Made by a program: the position numbers and the translations under genes | Notes under the pieces: generated by a model | Database searches by the model: none | The model's input: only the letters and a program-made list of their open reading frames with translations | What the model was told of the DNA's origin: nothing | DNA from: CAIKNB01 sp964415965 | Lineage (GTDB): Bacteria > Patescibacteriota > Patescibacteriia > 2-12-FULL-60-25 | Direction of reading: 5' to 3' | Length of the DNA stretch: 64,000 bases | Assembly (NCBI GenBank): GCA_964415965.1 | Contig: CAYQCK010000004.1 | Coordinates: 1-64,000 of the forward strand | Shown here: positions 57,260-64,000 of the stretch, one piece after another | How the letters are laid out: each line of letters opens with the position of its first letter | Position numbering within the stretch: position 1 is the stretch's first letter

Positions 57260-57288
57260 GGCTGATAATTTATCTAATTTAAGCCAAA
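57260..57288. promoter_or_regulatory. Conserved upstream element, second copy
   Basis: Read on the minus strand it starts TTTGGCTTA and carries TTAGAT, AAT and ATCA, matching 26894-26921 at 23 of 28 positions. It is at the same distance from a TTGACA promoter (37 versus 36 bp). Confidence 0.65.
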
Positions 57289-57545
57289 TTTACTCTATAA
57301 AGCCAAAAAAATCGGTGCTGTGTTGCGCCAAAATACCGCAGTCTTTGTTTACTTCCTTAATCATCTGCGCTTCCGCGCGGTTTTTGGCCTCGGTTTAAGG
57401 GGAGCAATGCTTATCCGGGTTCGACTGCCAGTCCCTTTTCCGGCCTTATCCCCCAAGCAGGAATCTTGACCCGACTTTCCCGCGATGACATCATCCGCAC
57501 CGTTTCCGGCTGTTCGCCCTTTCCCAAACCCGAGAGGTCTGAAGA

Positions 57546-58472
57546 ATGTTGCGTGTCGGTATCATCTCTGCCCCTTTGGCCACCCTCAATAGACGGGAAC
57601 CGCGCTTGTCGCTCGATCTCGAAGACCTGGTTTCGCACCGCGGACTGCTCTTCGTGACGCACGATCTGGACGAGCTCGACTCGGCTTTGGCCGAATTCCG
57701 CCGCTGCGGCGTCGAAGTCATAGCGGTCAACGGCGGTGACGGCACCATCAGCAGAGTCCTGACGGCGGCGCTCCGCATCTGGCCGGCCGACAGCCTGCCT
57801 ATGGTCTTCCCCCTGCGCGGCGGCAACTTCAACGTTTTGGCCAACGACCTCGGCATCCGCGGCAAGCCGATCGTCCTCTTGCGGCGGTTGCTCGCGGCGC
57901 TGGAAAAGCCTCGGCGCACCTACATCAGCCGCCACACCCTGCTGGTCGACGGCAACTGCGGCTTCATCTACGCCGACGGTTCGACCGCCCGCTTCCTCGA
58001 GGACTTCTACCGAAAGAAGGGGAGTCCGCTTGAGAGCATCCAGCGACTGGCTGAGCTGTGGCTCCGCAAGCGCGACCCAGATTCCGATTATTGGAAACTC
58101 ACCCGCGCCGAACTGACGCGGATCGAAGTCGCGGGCGACGTCAGGTATGATCGGCCGGCGCTGTCCGTCCTGTGCTCAACCTTGGAGCGCATGTCCTACG
58201 GCCAGCGCATGTTCCGCCGCACGGCTTCACGCCAGCGCCACTTCCAGTGGGTGACCTTCGATTGCTCGGCGTCCGACGTCCTGTCCCGCGCCATCCTCGA
58301 TTCGTTCGTCAGGCCGGCGCGGTCGCCGCACCGGACGACGCAGTGCGCTGATCGGATCCGCGTCCACGGTCGGAACCACCGCCTGTATTCTCTCGACGGG
58401 GAGGTTTATGCGCACCCGGACGGACCGATCGATATCGCCCTCGGTCCGGAGCTCCGCTTCATGACCGTCTGA
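57546..58472 (+). CDS. Diacylglycerol/sphingosine-kinase-like lipid kinase family protein
   Basis: A 308-residue protein with the DAGK catalytic-domain signature VEVIAVNGGDGTISRVL (GGDGT motif, about residues 58-74), PMVFPLRGGNFNVLANDLGI (the GTxNxxA-like loop, with Gly-Gly replacing Gly-Thr) and the C-terminal YSLDGEVYAHPDG strand. Family members phosphorylate lipids or act in lipid or undecaprenol metabolism. The middle of the protein is divergent and rich in arginine. Monocistronic, with a terminator at 58496-58521. Confidence 0.85.
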   Translation: MLRVGIISAPLATLNRREPRLSLDLEDLVSHRGLLFVTHDLDELDSALAEFRRCGVEVIAVNGGDGTISRVLTAALRIWPADSLPMVFPLRGGNFNVLANDLGIRGKPIVLLRRLLAALEKPRRTYISRHTLLVDGNCGFIYADGSTARFLEDFYRKKGSPLESIQRLAELWLRKRDPDSDYWKLTRAELTRIEVAGDVRYDRPALSVLCSTLERMSYGQRMFRRTASRQRHFQWVTFDCSASDVLSRAILDSFVRPARSPHRTTQCADRIRVHGRNHRLYSLDGEVYAHPDGPIDIALGPELRFMTV

Positions 58473-58495
58473 CCCGCCGCCTCTCGGCGCTCCGG

Positions 58496-58521
58496 CCGCC
58501 TGCTTTCGCAGGCGGTCTTTT
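58496..58521 (+). terminator. Terminator of the DAGK-like gene
   Basis: CCGCCTGC/GCAGGCGG stem, TTTC loop, TCTTTTTT tail. Confidence 0.9.
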
Positions 58522-58545
58522 TTGTCCATTCGTGCTTCATGAAAA

Positions 58546-58570
58546 ACACCCATCTCCTCAGGATGGGTGT
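58546..58570 (-). terminator. Terminator of the MBL/zinc-ribbon operon
   Basis: ACACCCATC/GATGGGTGT stem with a 7-nt loop and T5 on the minus strand. Confidence 0.88.
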
Positions 58571-58589
58571 CAGGTTATCCGGGCGCCGC

Positions 58590-58853
58590 TCACGCGGTGG
58601 GCCTGGTTTTGCCGCAGCACTGGCAATAGCGGTCCTTGCGGCCGAAGGCGGTGCCGCAACTGCAGGTTTTGCGCGGATCGCGTTTTGGCGGATCGGCTTT
58701 CGGCTGTCCGCATCCTGGACAGAATGCAAAGTCTTGGTTCTGCCGCCTGCCGCACTGCGGGCAGTAACGGACCGTGACCGGCTGCGGTTCCTTGGTTTTT
58801 TCATGCACCGGCTTCGCAGCCGGGTAATCAGGCGAATCCGATTTCCAACACAT
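58590..58853 (-). CDS. Double zinc-ribbon protein
   Basis: An 87-residue protein with four CxxC pairs that form two zinc ribbons: YCPQCGRRQNQDFAFCPGCG (about 31-50) and CSCGTAFGRKDRYCQCCG (about 64-81). The ATG at 58853 has an AGGAGG Shine-Dalgarno 5 bp upstream; the longer frame overlapping the previous gene is rejected. It is the last gene of a three-gene operon and likely a protein- or RNA-interaction partner of the other two. Specific function unknown. Confidence 0.8.
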   Translation of the reverse strand: MCWKSDSPDYPAAKPVHEKTKEPQPVTVRYCPQCGRRQNQDFAFCPGCGQPKADPPKRDPRKTCSCGTAFGRKDRYCQCCGKTRPTA

Positions 58854-58867
58854 GGCGACCTCCTTGG

Positions 58868-59587
58868 TTATGTTTGGCTGGATATCCCGAATCGCGACCG
58901 GATTAGTGTCGGACGGCAGCCGCAGCGGCCGCAGAAATCCGCGGAATCGCCCTCGGGCAGCGGTAGGCCGCAGCGCGGGCAAAAGCAGTCGCTTCGCAGG
59001 AAGACGTCGCGCTTCGCGGCCCAGTCGTCCAGCGTGGCCAATCCGTTCTCGCGCCGCCACTCGGCCAACTCCGCGGGTTCGCACATCCGGCAGTTCAGGA
59101 GCGCGACCTCTGTCTTCGGTTTCATGCCTTGGGCCATGACGACCGCCGCGACCTCCGCGACCGTCAGCATGGCGGTGGCGACGCCTCCGCGGTCGGTCAG
59201 CGCCAGGCTGAAATCCACGCCGAGCACGTCGCGTCGTCCGTCAGGGTCGGCGAACAGCACCCAGCGGACGAACCCGCCGAATCCCGGATCCGCGTCCGGC
59301 TCGTAGCATCCCGGCGTCGGATCGGTTTCGATCCCGTCGAATCCCTGGATCAGCTCGCCGTGCAGCCCGCTCACGAGGTCTCGCGGCACCGCGAAGACCG
59401 TGATGCCGGCGCGCGGATGGGTGACACCTTTGCCGATGCCGAAGCCTATCCAGCGGCAATCCTTGCGTTCGTCCTCCCGCATTCGCTCCGCTTCCATCCG
59501 ATGGCCGCTGGTGAGCGAAGCGGATAGGTATGGGGCGAGCGAACTTATCGGTTCGCGGCTAGCTCCGCGCTGGATGAATGCGGCCAT
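58868..59587 (-). CDS. Uncharacterised protein with C-terminal zinc ribbon
   Basis: I do not recognise this 239-residue protein. It has a strong AGGAGG Shine-Dalgarno. The central part (WIGFGIGKGVTHPRAGITVF, VLGVDFSLALTDRGGVATAM) is alpha/beta with no catalytic motif. The cysteines in ALLNCRMCEPAELAEW, FCPRCGLPLPEG and DFCGRCGCRP form a C-terminal zinc-binding region. It starts 16 bp after the MBL gene ends and 14 bp before the zinc-ribbon gene. Confidence 0.75.
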   Translation of the reverse strand: MAAFIQRGASREPISSLAPYLSASLTSGHRMEAERMREDERKDCRWIGFGIGKGVTHPRAGITVFAVPRDLVSGLHGELIQGFDGIETDPTPGCYEPDADPGFGGFVRWVLFADPDGRRDVLGVDFSLALTDRGGVATAMLTVAEVAAVVMAQGMKPKTEVALLNCRMCEPAELAEWRRENGLATLDDWAAKRDVFLRSDCFCPRCGLPLPEGDSADFCGRCGCRPTLIRSRFGISSQT

Positions 59588-59603
59588 TTTTCGTCACCTC
59601 CTT

Positions 59604-60632
59604 TCAGCCTAGTTCGATTTCCAGTCCTTCGTGCGCAGCCTCCGTCGGCACCCCGCATGATCCGCGGATGCGCTCGGCCAAGGCCCGCACCGCTTGGTCG
59701 TCCGCGTCCGGGTCGTGGTGGAACGTGAGGATCGACTTGGGTTTGGCCTCGGTCGCGATCTCGGCCAGGTATTCGGGGAAGCTGTGCCCCCAGCCTTGTT
59801 TGGCCGGACCGTTGCCCGCGCCCATGTAGCCTTCTCGGCTGTACTGGCAATCCGTTATCCAGATGTCGACGTCCCGGACGAGTTCGACGAGCCCGGCTGG
59901 CAGCCCGGCCGCGTACGGTTCGTGGTCCGTGGTGTAGGCGATCGTCTTGCCGGCGAAGCCGATCCGGTAGCCGAACGTCTCCTGCGGATGGTTGAGCTTC
60001 CGCGCCAGGACCTCGATATCCCCGTCGAGGATGCCCAGTTCGCCGAGTTGCCCGCGCCAGCCGTCATGGATGGCCCGGAAATCCATCTGCATGCCGGTCT
60101 GCTTCAGTTCGCCGAAGCTAACCGGGAACACCGGCGGGTTCATCTGGCCGGCCAGGACCGTCTCGAGTTGCGCGTCCCACATCTTGCCGCCGAAGAACGT
60201 GAACGAGTTCGCGAACTTGGCGCGCGGCAGGTAGAGCTGGCTCCAGAAGGGGAACCCTTGGATATGGTCCCAGTGCACGTGGCTCTGCAGGATCGCTCCG
60301 CGCAGGCCTTTCTTGGCGATGGTCTCGCGCATCAGGCTCTTGCCGAGCTCGCGCAAGCCCGAACCCATGTCCAAGATGATGAGATCCCCGCCGCATCTGA
60401 CTTCGATGCACGGCGTGTTTCCGCCGTAGGTCGAGTAGGTTTCGAACGGCAGGTTCTGCCGCAGCCACTCGCGCGCCTTGTCCTCATCCGCGAACCGGAT
60501 GCCTGACTGCAAGGCGAGCAGCAACGCTTGGGCGATTTTCCGTTCGACTTGGGTTCCGCGGAGCGGCGCCGGGATGGACCCGCGCACGCCCCAGAACCGT
60601 ATCGTCATGCCTGAAGTGTCCCGCTTTTCCAT
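59604..60632 (-). CDS. Metallo-beta-lactamase fold hydrolase
   Basis: A 342-residue MBL-fold protein. MTIRFWGVRGSIPAPLRGTQ is the typical start of the PhnP/RNase Z-like branch. The zinc motif SHVHWDHIQGFPF (HxHxDH, about 120-132) and later TTDHEPYA and FHHDPDADD supply the remaining ligands. The ATG at 60632 (MEKRDTSG) has an AGGAG Shine-Dalgarno 8 bp upstream. Substrate unknown; relatives cleave cyclic phosphodiesters, phosphonates or tRNA 3' ends. First gene of a three-gene operon with two zinc-ribbon proteins. Confidence 0.9.
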   Translation of the reverse strand: MEKRDTSGMTIRFWGVRGSIPAPLRGTQVERKIAQALLLALQSGIRFADEDKAREWLRQNLPFETYSTYGGNTPCIEVRCGGDLIILDMGSGLRELGKSLMRETIAKKGLRGAILQSHVHWDHIQGFPFWSQLYLPRAKFANSFTFFGGKMWDAQLETVLAGQMNPPVFPVSFGELKQTGMQMDFRAIHDGWRGQLGELGILDGDIEVLARKLNHPQETFGYRIGFAGKTIAYTTDHEPYAAGLPAGLVELVRDVDIWITDCQYSREGYMGAGNGPAKQGWGHSFPEYLAEIATEAKPKSILTFHHDPDADDQAVRALAERIRGSCGVPTEAAHEGLEIELG

Positions 60633-60691
60633 CTTGCCGTCTCCTGTTGTGAAGGTCCGTCGCGTGCGCCCTGTGCGCACCTCCACCATCT

Positions 60692-60720
60692 TTGTATCCC
60701 GCGTCGCCTAGATGTACAAT
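60692..60720 (+). promoter_or_regulatory. Promoter of the TrmB-like gene
   Basis: TTGTAT (60692-60697), 17 bp, TACAAT (60715-60720); leader about 19 nt. Confidence 0.65.
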
Positions 60721-60745
60721 GTGTGTTAATAACAGTTAGACAACT

Positions 60746-61516
60746 ATGAAAAATCCCCGCGAAATTTTGAGGAAAATAGGTTTATCCAAATCCGAGGTCG
60801 ATCTCTATCTGGCCATGCTGGCCCAGGGCGCTCTCCAACCCAGCGAGCTCATCCGTCTGACCGGCGACAAGCGGCCGACCGTCTACTATGCCTTGCGCCA
60901 GCTTGAAGCGCGCGGCCTGGTCCATAAGGTCCCGTCCCAAGGGCTCCAGCGTTTCCAGGCGGATCCGCCCGAGCAGCTGCTGTCGATGCTCCAGCTCCGC
61001 CAAGAGGAGCTCAAGTCCATGATGGATGAGGTCGATGGCTGTCTGCCGGAACTCAAGAAAAGCGAACCTCATCACGAAGGCGTGCCGGTCGTCTCTTTCT
61101 ACCAGGGCGGACAGGCCATGAAGCAGGTAGTTATGGATACCCTCTATTGCCGCGACCGGCACATCGACATCCTGACCCCCAAGGACAATTTCTTCTGGCA
61201 GGTCGGCCAGACGTTCTCGCAGAAATATATCGACGAACGCGTGACCCGGAAAATCACCACCAGGAACCTCTGGGAAGAGCCGCTCCGTCCCGAGATCCTG
61301 ACCCGTTCCTATAAAGGATTGTCCAAGGTCCGGCTGTTGCCGAAAGTCATGCATGGCACGTTCCGCAGCACGCTTTTCCTTTACGACGACAAGGTGATGT
61401 ATATCTCCAGCCTGAAAGGCGGCACCATTCTGCTCGTGCAATCCAAGGAACATCAGGAGCTCATGCGGGCGATGTTCAATGGCCTGTGGGATGCGTCGAG
61501 CGACATGCCGGGCTGA
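60746..61516 (+). CDS. TrmB-family transcriptional regulator
   Basis: A 256-residue regulator with an N-terminal winged helix: SKSEVDLYLAMLAQGALQPSELIRLTGDKRPTVYYALRQLE is the TrmB HTH (about 13-53). A coiled segment follows, then a C-terminal phospholipase-D-like/TrmB ligand domain (VVSFYQGGQAMKQVVMDTL, DILTPKDNFFWQ, LFLYDDKVMYIS). TrmB proteins sense sugars in archaea; in CPR they are widespread and their ligands are unknown. Divergent from the MBL operon. Confidence 0.9.
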   Translation: MKNPREILRKIGLSKSEVDLYLAMLAQGALQPSELIRLTGDKRPTVYYALRQLEARGLVHKVPSQGLQRFQADPPEQLLSMLQLRQEELKSMMDEVDGCLPELKKSEPHHEGVPVVSFYQGGQAMKQVVMDTLYCRDRHIDILTPKDNFFWQVGQTFSQKYIDERVTRKITTRNLWEEPLRPEILTRSYKGLSKVRLLPKVMHGTFRSTLFLYDDKVMYISSLKGGTILLVQSKEHQELMRAMFNGLWDASSDMPG

Positions 61517-61537
61517 TGAGGTGCGGATTATCCTAAG

Positions 61538-62479
61538 ATGGATTATCCTATGTCCATTATGAATACCATGAACAAGCCCCTCCGCCTCTTCGGCTTTTTC
61601 CTGTTTGCCGGAATCCTGTCGGCAAGTCCGGCTTTTGCCGCCGGTCCTTCCATAAGTCCGGTCACCCCGGCCAGCGCCACGGCTGACGTGCCGGTGACGC
61701 TTTCGGCCACGGTCACGTCCGGCGCCGGCATCAAGTCCTGCAACCTGTACGTCGACCTCGACGACAAGGGCGCGATGGACATCTCGGGCAACACGGCCAG
61801 CAAAAGCTATACTTTCCCGTCCGGCGGTTCGCGCATCGCTTTCGTCTTCTGCAAGGATAATTCCGGCGGCATGGCCAGCGGCCCCAACACCGCCATCTGG
61901 GTCGCGGGCGCCATCGTCAATACCGGCCCCATGACCGGCTCCGGCTCGCAGACCGAAACGCCGAGCCAGGCTCCGTCCCAATCCCAGACTCCGACGACCA
62001 CGACCCAGACGCCGCCGGCCGCGGTCCTCCGCACGCTCGTCAAGACGGCCTGCGCCGAAGGCGCGGCTGCCGACGATCCGTGCAAGGCCGTCTATTATGT
62101 TGGCGCCGACGGCAAGCGCCACGCTTATCCGAACAGCAAGGTGTTCTTCACCTGGTACTCGAATTTCGACGCTGTCGAGACGGTGACCCCGGAGAAGCTG
62201 GCTTCGTATCCGCTCGGCAAGAACGTGGCCTACCGGCCAGGCGTACGCATGGTCAAATTCACCACGCTCGACAAGGTCTACGCGGTCGGCCGCAACGGCG
62301 TCCTGCGTTGGATCGCGTCAGAAGACGTCGCCAAGGCGCTCTATGGCGATGATTGGAACACGAAAATCGACGACATCCCGGATACTTTCTACATGGACTA
62401 CACCTTCGGCTCGGATATCGCGTCATCGTCAGACTTCGTCCCCGCGACCGAGTCAGCCGCCGCCCCGACGTTCGATTGA
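61538..62479 (+). CDS. Secreted CPR-type surface protein
   Basis: A 313-residue secreted protein with a signal peptide (MNKPLRLFGFFLFAGIL...AFAAG), a PKD/Ig-like first domain (30-125) and a Thr/Gln/Pro linker (about 130-160). The C-terminal domain is of a type I associate mainly with Patescibacteria: DPCKAVYYVGADGKRHAYPN, KVFFTWYSNFDAVETV, GKNVAYRPGVRMVKFTTLDK, VYAVGRNGVLRWIASED. The cysteine pair (TACAEG...DPCKA) may form a disulfide. Start choice among ATGs at 61538, 61550 and 61568 is uncertain; the signal peptide proper begins at 61568. A terminator follows. Confidence 0.85.
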   Translation: MDYPMSIMNTMNKPLRLFGFFLFAGILSASPAFAAGPSISPVTPASATADVPVTLSATVTSGAGIKSCNLYVDLDDKGAMDISGNTASKSYTFPSGGSRIAFVFCKDNSGGMASGPNTAIWVAGAIVNTGPMTGSGSQTETPSQAPSQSQTPTTTTQTPPAAVLRTLVKTACAEGAAADDPCKAVYYVGADGKRHAYPNSKVFFTWYSNFDAVETVTPEKLASYPLGKNVAYRPGVRMVKFTTLDKVYAVGRNGVLRWIASEDVAKALYGDDWNTKIDDIPDTFYMDYTFGSDIASSSDFVPATESAAAPTFD

Positions 62480-62501
62480 CGGTTTCTCCCGGAAGATCCG
62501 A

Positions 62502-62527
62502 AAACCCCTCGTGCAGTCGAGGGGTTT
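62502..62527 (+). terminator. Terminator of the surface-protein gene
   Basis: AAAACCCCTCG/CGAGGGGTTTT stem with a 6-nt loop and T5 tail; also faces the convergent nucleotidyltransferase gene. Confidence 0.92.
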
Positions 62528-62530
62528 TTG

Positions 62531-63358
62531 TCATGGTTTGGCGGCCGTGATTTTCTCGGCCGCCCTTTTGACCATTTGGCGCCGGAGGCTTTCCGCCTTT
62601 TCAGATCTCAGTTCCAGTGACAGGAATGATTCCGTGTCTTTCTCGCTCATGTCCTCGATGTTGTCTCCGATATAGGCTAGGGCATCCGGATTCCAGCCCC
62701 AGATTAGTCGCGAGTTCTCTTCCGTCGACTTCATGGCCTCGATGAATTTGTCCGCCGCGTAAATCCCGTCGACTTCCACGGGCTGACCGGTGCCAGTCGC
62801 GTGGCTGTCCGTGTAGCCGCGCAGATCGAACAGGTTCCTTTCGCCTTCCGGGGTGCGGGGATCAGTCGCTGTGCCGGATTTCCTGATGACTACGACATCC
62901 ACATCGCTCTGCGGATCGGGCAGTCTCATTTTGTCCATCCGGCTGCCGCACAAAACCAAGCCGACGACGTCAGGCAACGCTTCTTGCATGCCTTTCAGGT
63001 AACCGCGCATCTCATGCATCAGGCCTTCGATTTCCCTTGACCGTTGTTCTGGCTGAGGCAGGGGGTCGCCGGGTCTGGGGCCGAGCCCGAGTACGCGCCT
63101 GATTTTGCGTTTCTGGCCTTCTGACGCCTCGCCTAGTTTGGCTAGGCCGTCGGCGAACCTGACCATGATTTCATTCATGCTTCCTGGTTTCAGCATGGCC
63201 GCCTCGGCCGAGGAGAGGACTCCGTAAGCCAATAGGCCTTTCATGGTCCACTCCCTGGCTTGTTCGATGGCAGGGTCTTGGCCCTGGCGTTCTGATTGTG
63301 GCGGTTTGGTGGATTCAGCCGCCTTCTCGTCAGCCTTGGGCATGATTGGCTCTTTCAT
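62531..63358 (-). CDS. Nucleotidyltransferase-domain protein
   Basis: A 275-residue protein with an NTase-fold core: VVGLVLCGSRMDKMRLPDP followed by QSDVDVVVI gives the GSxxx...DxD metal motif (about residues 145-175). DGIYAADKFIEAMKSTEENS fits the downstream helix. The N-terminal ~100 residues are charged and partly disordered (EKAAESTKPPQSERQGQD). The ATG at 63358 (MKEPIMPK) is taken; the frame continues upstream to 63583 but that part is not protein-like. Substrate unknown. It could be a small-molecule or tRNA-directed NTase. Confidence 0.75.
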   Translation of the reverse strand: MKEPIMPKADEKAAESTKPPQSERQGQDPAIEQAREWTMKGLLAYGVLSSAEAAMLKPGSMNEIMVRFADGLAKLGEASEGQKRKIRRVLGLGPRPGDPLPQPEQRSREIEGLMHEMRGYLKGMQEALPDVVGLVLCGSRMDKMRLPDPQSDVDVVVIRKSGTATDPRTPEGERNLFDLRGYTDSHATGTGQPVEVDGIYAADKFIEAMKSTEENSRLIWGWNPDALAYIGDNIEDMSEKDTESFLSLELRSEKAESLRRQMVKRAAEKITAAKP

Positions 63359-63581
63359 GCGACCAAAATAACAAGCGCTTGCCGGACTGGCAAACGATGC
63401 CGATGCTTTGGATTTTCCGCACCCGCGGTCCCGACCCTGATTATCCGGATCTTTATCGTTACGCCGACGGCTTGGCCAATAAGTGCTGAGCGTGGGCTGG
63501 GCATGGACAAATAGGCCGGACACTGTTATACCGAATGCAGGATCGCCCTTTGAGAAAACATTCTCCCGAAAGGAGTTGGGC

Positions 63582-64000
63582 ATGAAGCATCTCGCCCTTT
63601 CCCTTGTGTGCTTGGTCTTGCTCGGCGGTTGCGTGACCCGCGAACGGATCGTGGTGGTGGATGGCCCGGCGCCCGGCTACCAAGGTTTTTACCGGTCGTC
63701 CGGCGAGGCGGCTTACCTTGCCCACGCCCGGACTTCGACCTACATCCCGCCGCCCGATTTGGGCCCGAGGCCGCCGACCGTCTACTATTCGGCCCCGCCG
63801 GTCGTCTACAGTCCGCCGCCGCAGGTGGTGTACTCGTATCCGACGGTCTACCCGACGTACGGCGCTTTCGGACCGTCGCCGTACTATCCGCGGAGCACCT
63901 ACGTGTACCGCACGTACAGCTCTGGCTGGGGCTGGGGAAATTCCTGGTACGGGTCGTACCCCCGTTACCATTCGACGCCGCACTATGGCGGGCATCACTA
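63582..64000 (+). CDS. Lipoprotein, Pro/Tyr-rich (runs off the right edge)
   Basis: A partial frame (139 codons visible). The ATG at 63582 has an AGGAG Shine-Dalgarno 7 bp upstream. MKHLALSLVCLVLLGGCVTR is a lipoprotein signal peptide with the lipobox LGGC, a client for the LspA encoded at 40215. The mature part is rich in Pro, Tyr, Ser and Gly (YSAPPVVYSPPPQVVYSYP), resembling low-complexity outer-surface linkers. Function unknown; C-terminus outside the window. Confidence 0.8.
   Translation, partial: MKHLALSLVCLVLLGGCVTRERIVVVDGPAPGYQGFYRSSGEAAYLAHARTSTYIPPPDLGPRPPTVYYSAPPVVYSPPPQVVYSYPTVYPTYGAFGPSPYYPRSTYVYRTYSSGWGWGNSWYGSYPRYHSTPHYGGHH

Larger units (their letters stand above)
57173..57545. 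other. Divergent intergenic region between lysozyme-like and DAGK-like genes
   Basis: A 373-bp gap. Its left half holds the minus-strand promoter and the conserved element described separately, plus a second AAGCCAAA word near 57301. The right half (57400-57545) is GC-rich and holds the leader of the DAGK-like gene, with a weak TTGACC-17-CATCAT pair near 57464-57492 and an AGAGG Shine-Dalgarno-like word 11 bp before its ATG. No gene seen. Confidence 0.5.

Noticed and set aside
1..64000. CRISPR array or cas operon
   Set aside because: No regularly spaced direct repeats with unique spacers were seen; the only dense repeats are coding repeats of the giant gene and the parS cluster. No cas-like protein was recognised.

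Overview
The window looks like a chromosome segment of a Patescibacteria (Candidate Phyla Radiation) bacterium with a GC-rich genome and the standard stop codons (TGA is used as a stop, so not the recoded Gracilibacteria/Absconditabacteria code). The assignment is an inference. It rests on enormous modular surface proteins, a DUF916/WxL-like surface locus, a secreted domain that I know mainly from this group (61538-62479), single-copy stripped-down housekeeping genes, and very short or absent 5' leaders on several core genes. The phylum-level call is fairly safe; anything finer is not.

Layout. (1) 1-20372, all on the minus strand: a cell-surface locus with two WxL-like secreted proteins, a DUF916-like membrane-anchored protein, a fibronectin-III/carboxypeptidase-regulatory protein and a giant secreted protein. 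The giant has more than 4,550 codons inside the window and runs off its left edge. It is built from seven six-bladed LVIVD beta-propellers and one kelch propeller. (2) 20373-21270: a gene-poor stretch with REP-like palindromes, tRNA-Ala, three perfect parS sites in 66 bp and tRNA-Arg. (3) 21429-30968: rpsT, holA, polA, a GDPD phosphodiesterase, tRNA-Cys, a secreted 3D-domain protein, a class A penicillin-binding protein and dnaN. (4) 31193-33993: the dnaA/rpmH/rnpA/yidD origin region. (5) 33739-47912: a mostly minus-strand housekeeping run (DUF167, IMPase, nfo, tig, LysM-M23 peptidase, comM/yifB, lspA, dksA-like, pnp, NYN nuclease, SLT-like protein, rpsO). It is interrupted at 41.1-41.9 kb by a gene-free, hairpin-rich stretch ending in three perfect DnaA boxes. 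(6) 48194-64000: an accessory region with a DUF1874/AcrIII-1-like ring-nuclease homologue behind a structured leader, a histidine phosphatase, a 2H phosphoesterase, a Xer recombinase, a calcineurin-like phosphoesterase, two tRNAs, a Nudix hydrolase and a YerC-like regulator. It continues with a SLOG/PfkB/phosphoribosyltransferase cassette, a lysozyme-like protein, a DAG-kinase-like protein, an MBL/zinc-ribbon operon, a TrmB-like regulator, secreted proteins and a nucleotidyltransferase.

How the parts fit. Replication and segregation functions (dnaA, dnaN, holA, polA, parS, DnaA boxes) lie within about 20 kb, which places the chromosome origin here, although the classical dnaA-dnaN-recF-gyrB and rpmH-rnpA-yidD-yidC strings are broken up. 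Envelope construction is represented by the PBP, the 3D, SLT, M23 and lysozyme-like proteins, LspA and the surface locus. Two of the secreted wall-associated genes (26268-26798 and 56558-57172), 30 kb apart, share an upstream DNA element, a promoter and a signal peptide but have different mature domains.

Most promising for follow-up: the eight-propeller giant surface protein; the DUF1874 ring-nuclease homologue with its structured 5' leader; the three-gene SLOG-PfkB-PRTase cassette; the shared 5' cassette; and the parS and DnaA-box clusters. No CRISPR array, cas gene, rRNA, transposase or prophage structural module was seen.
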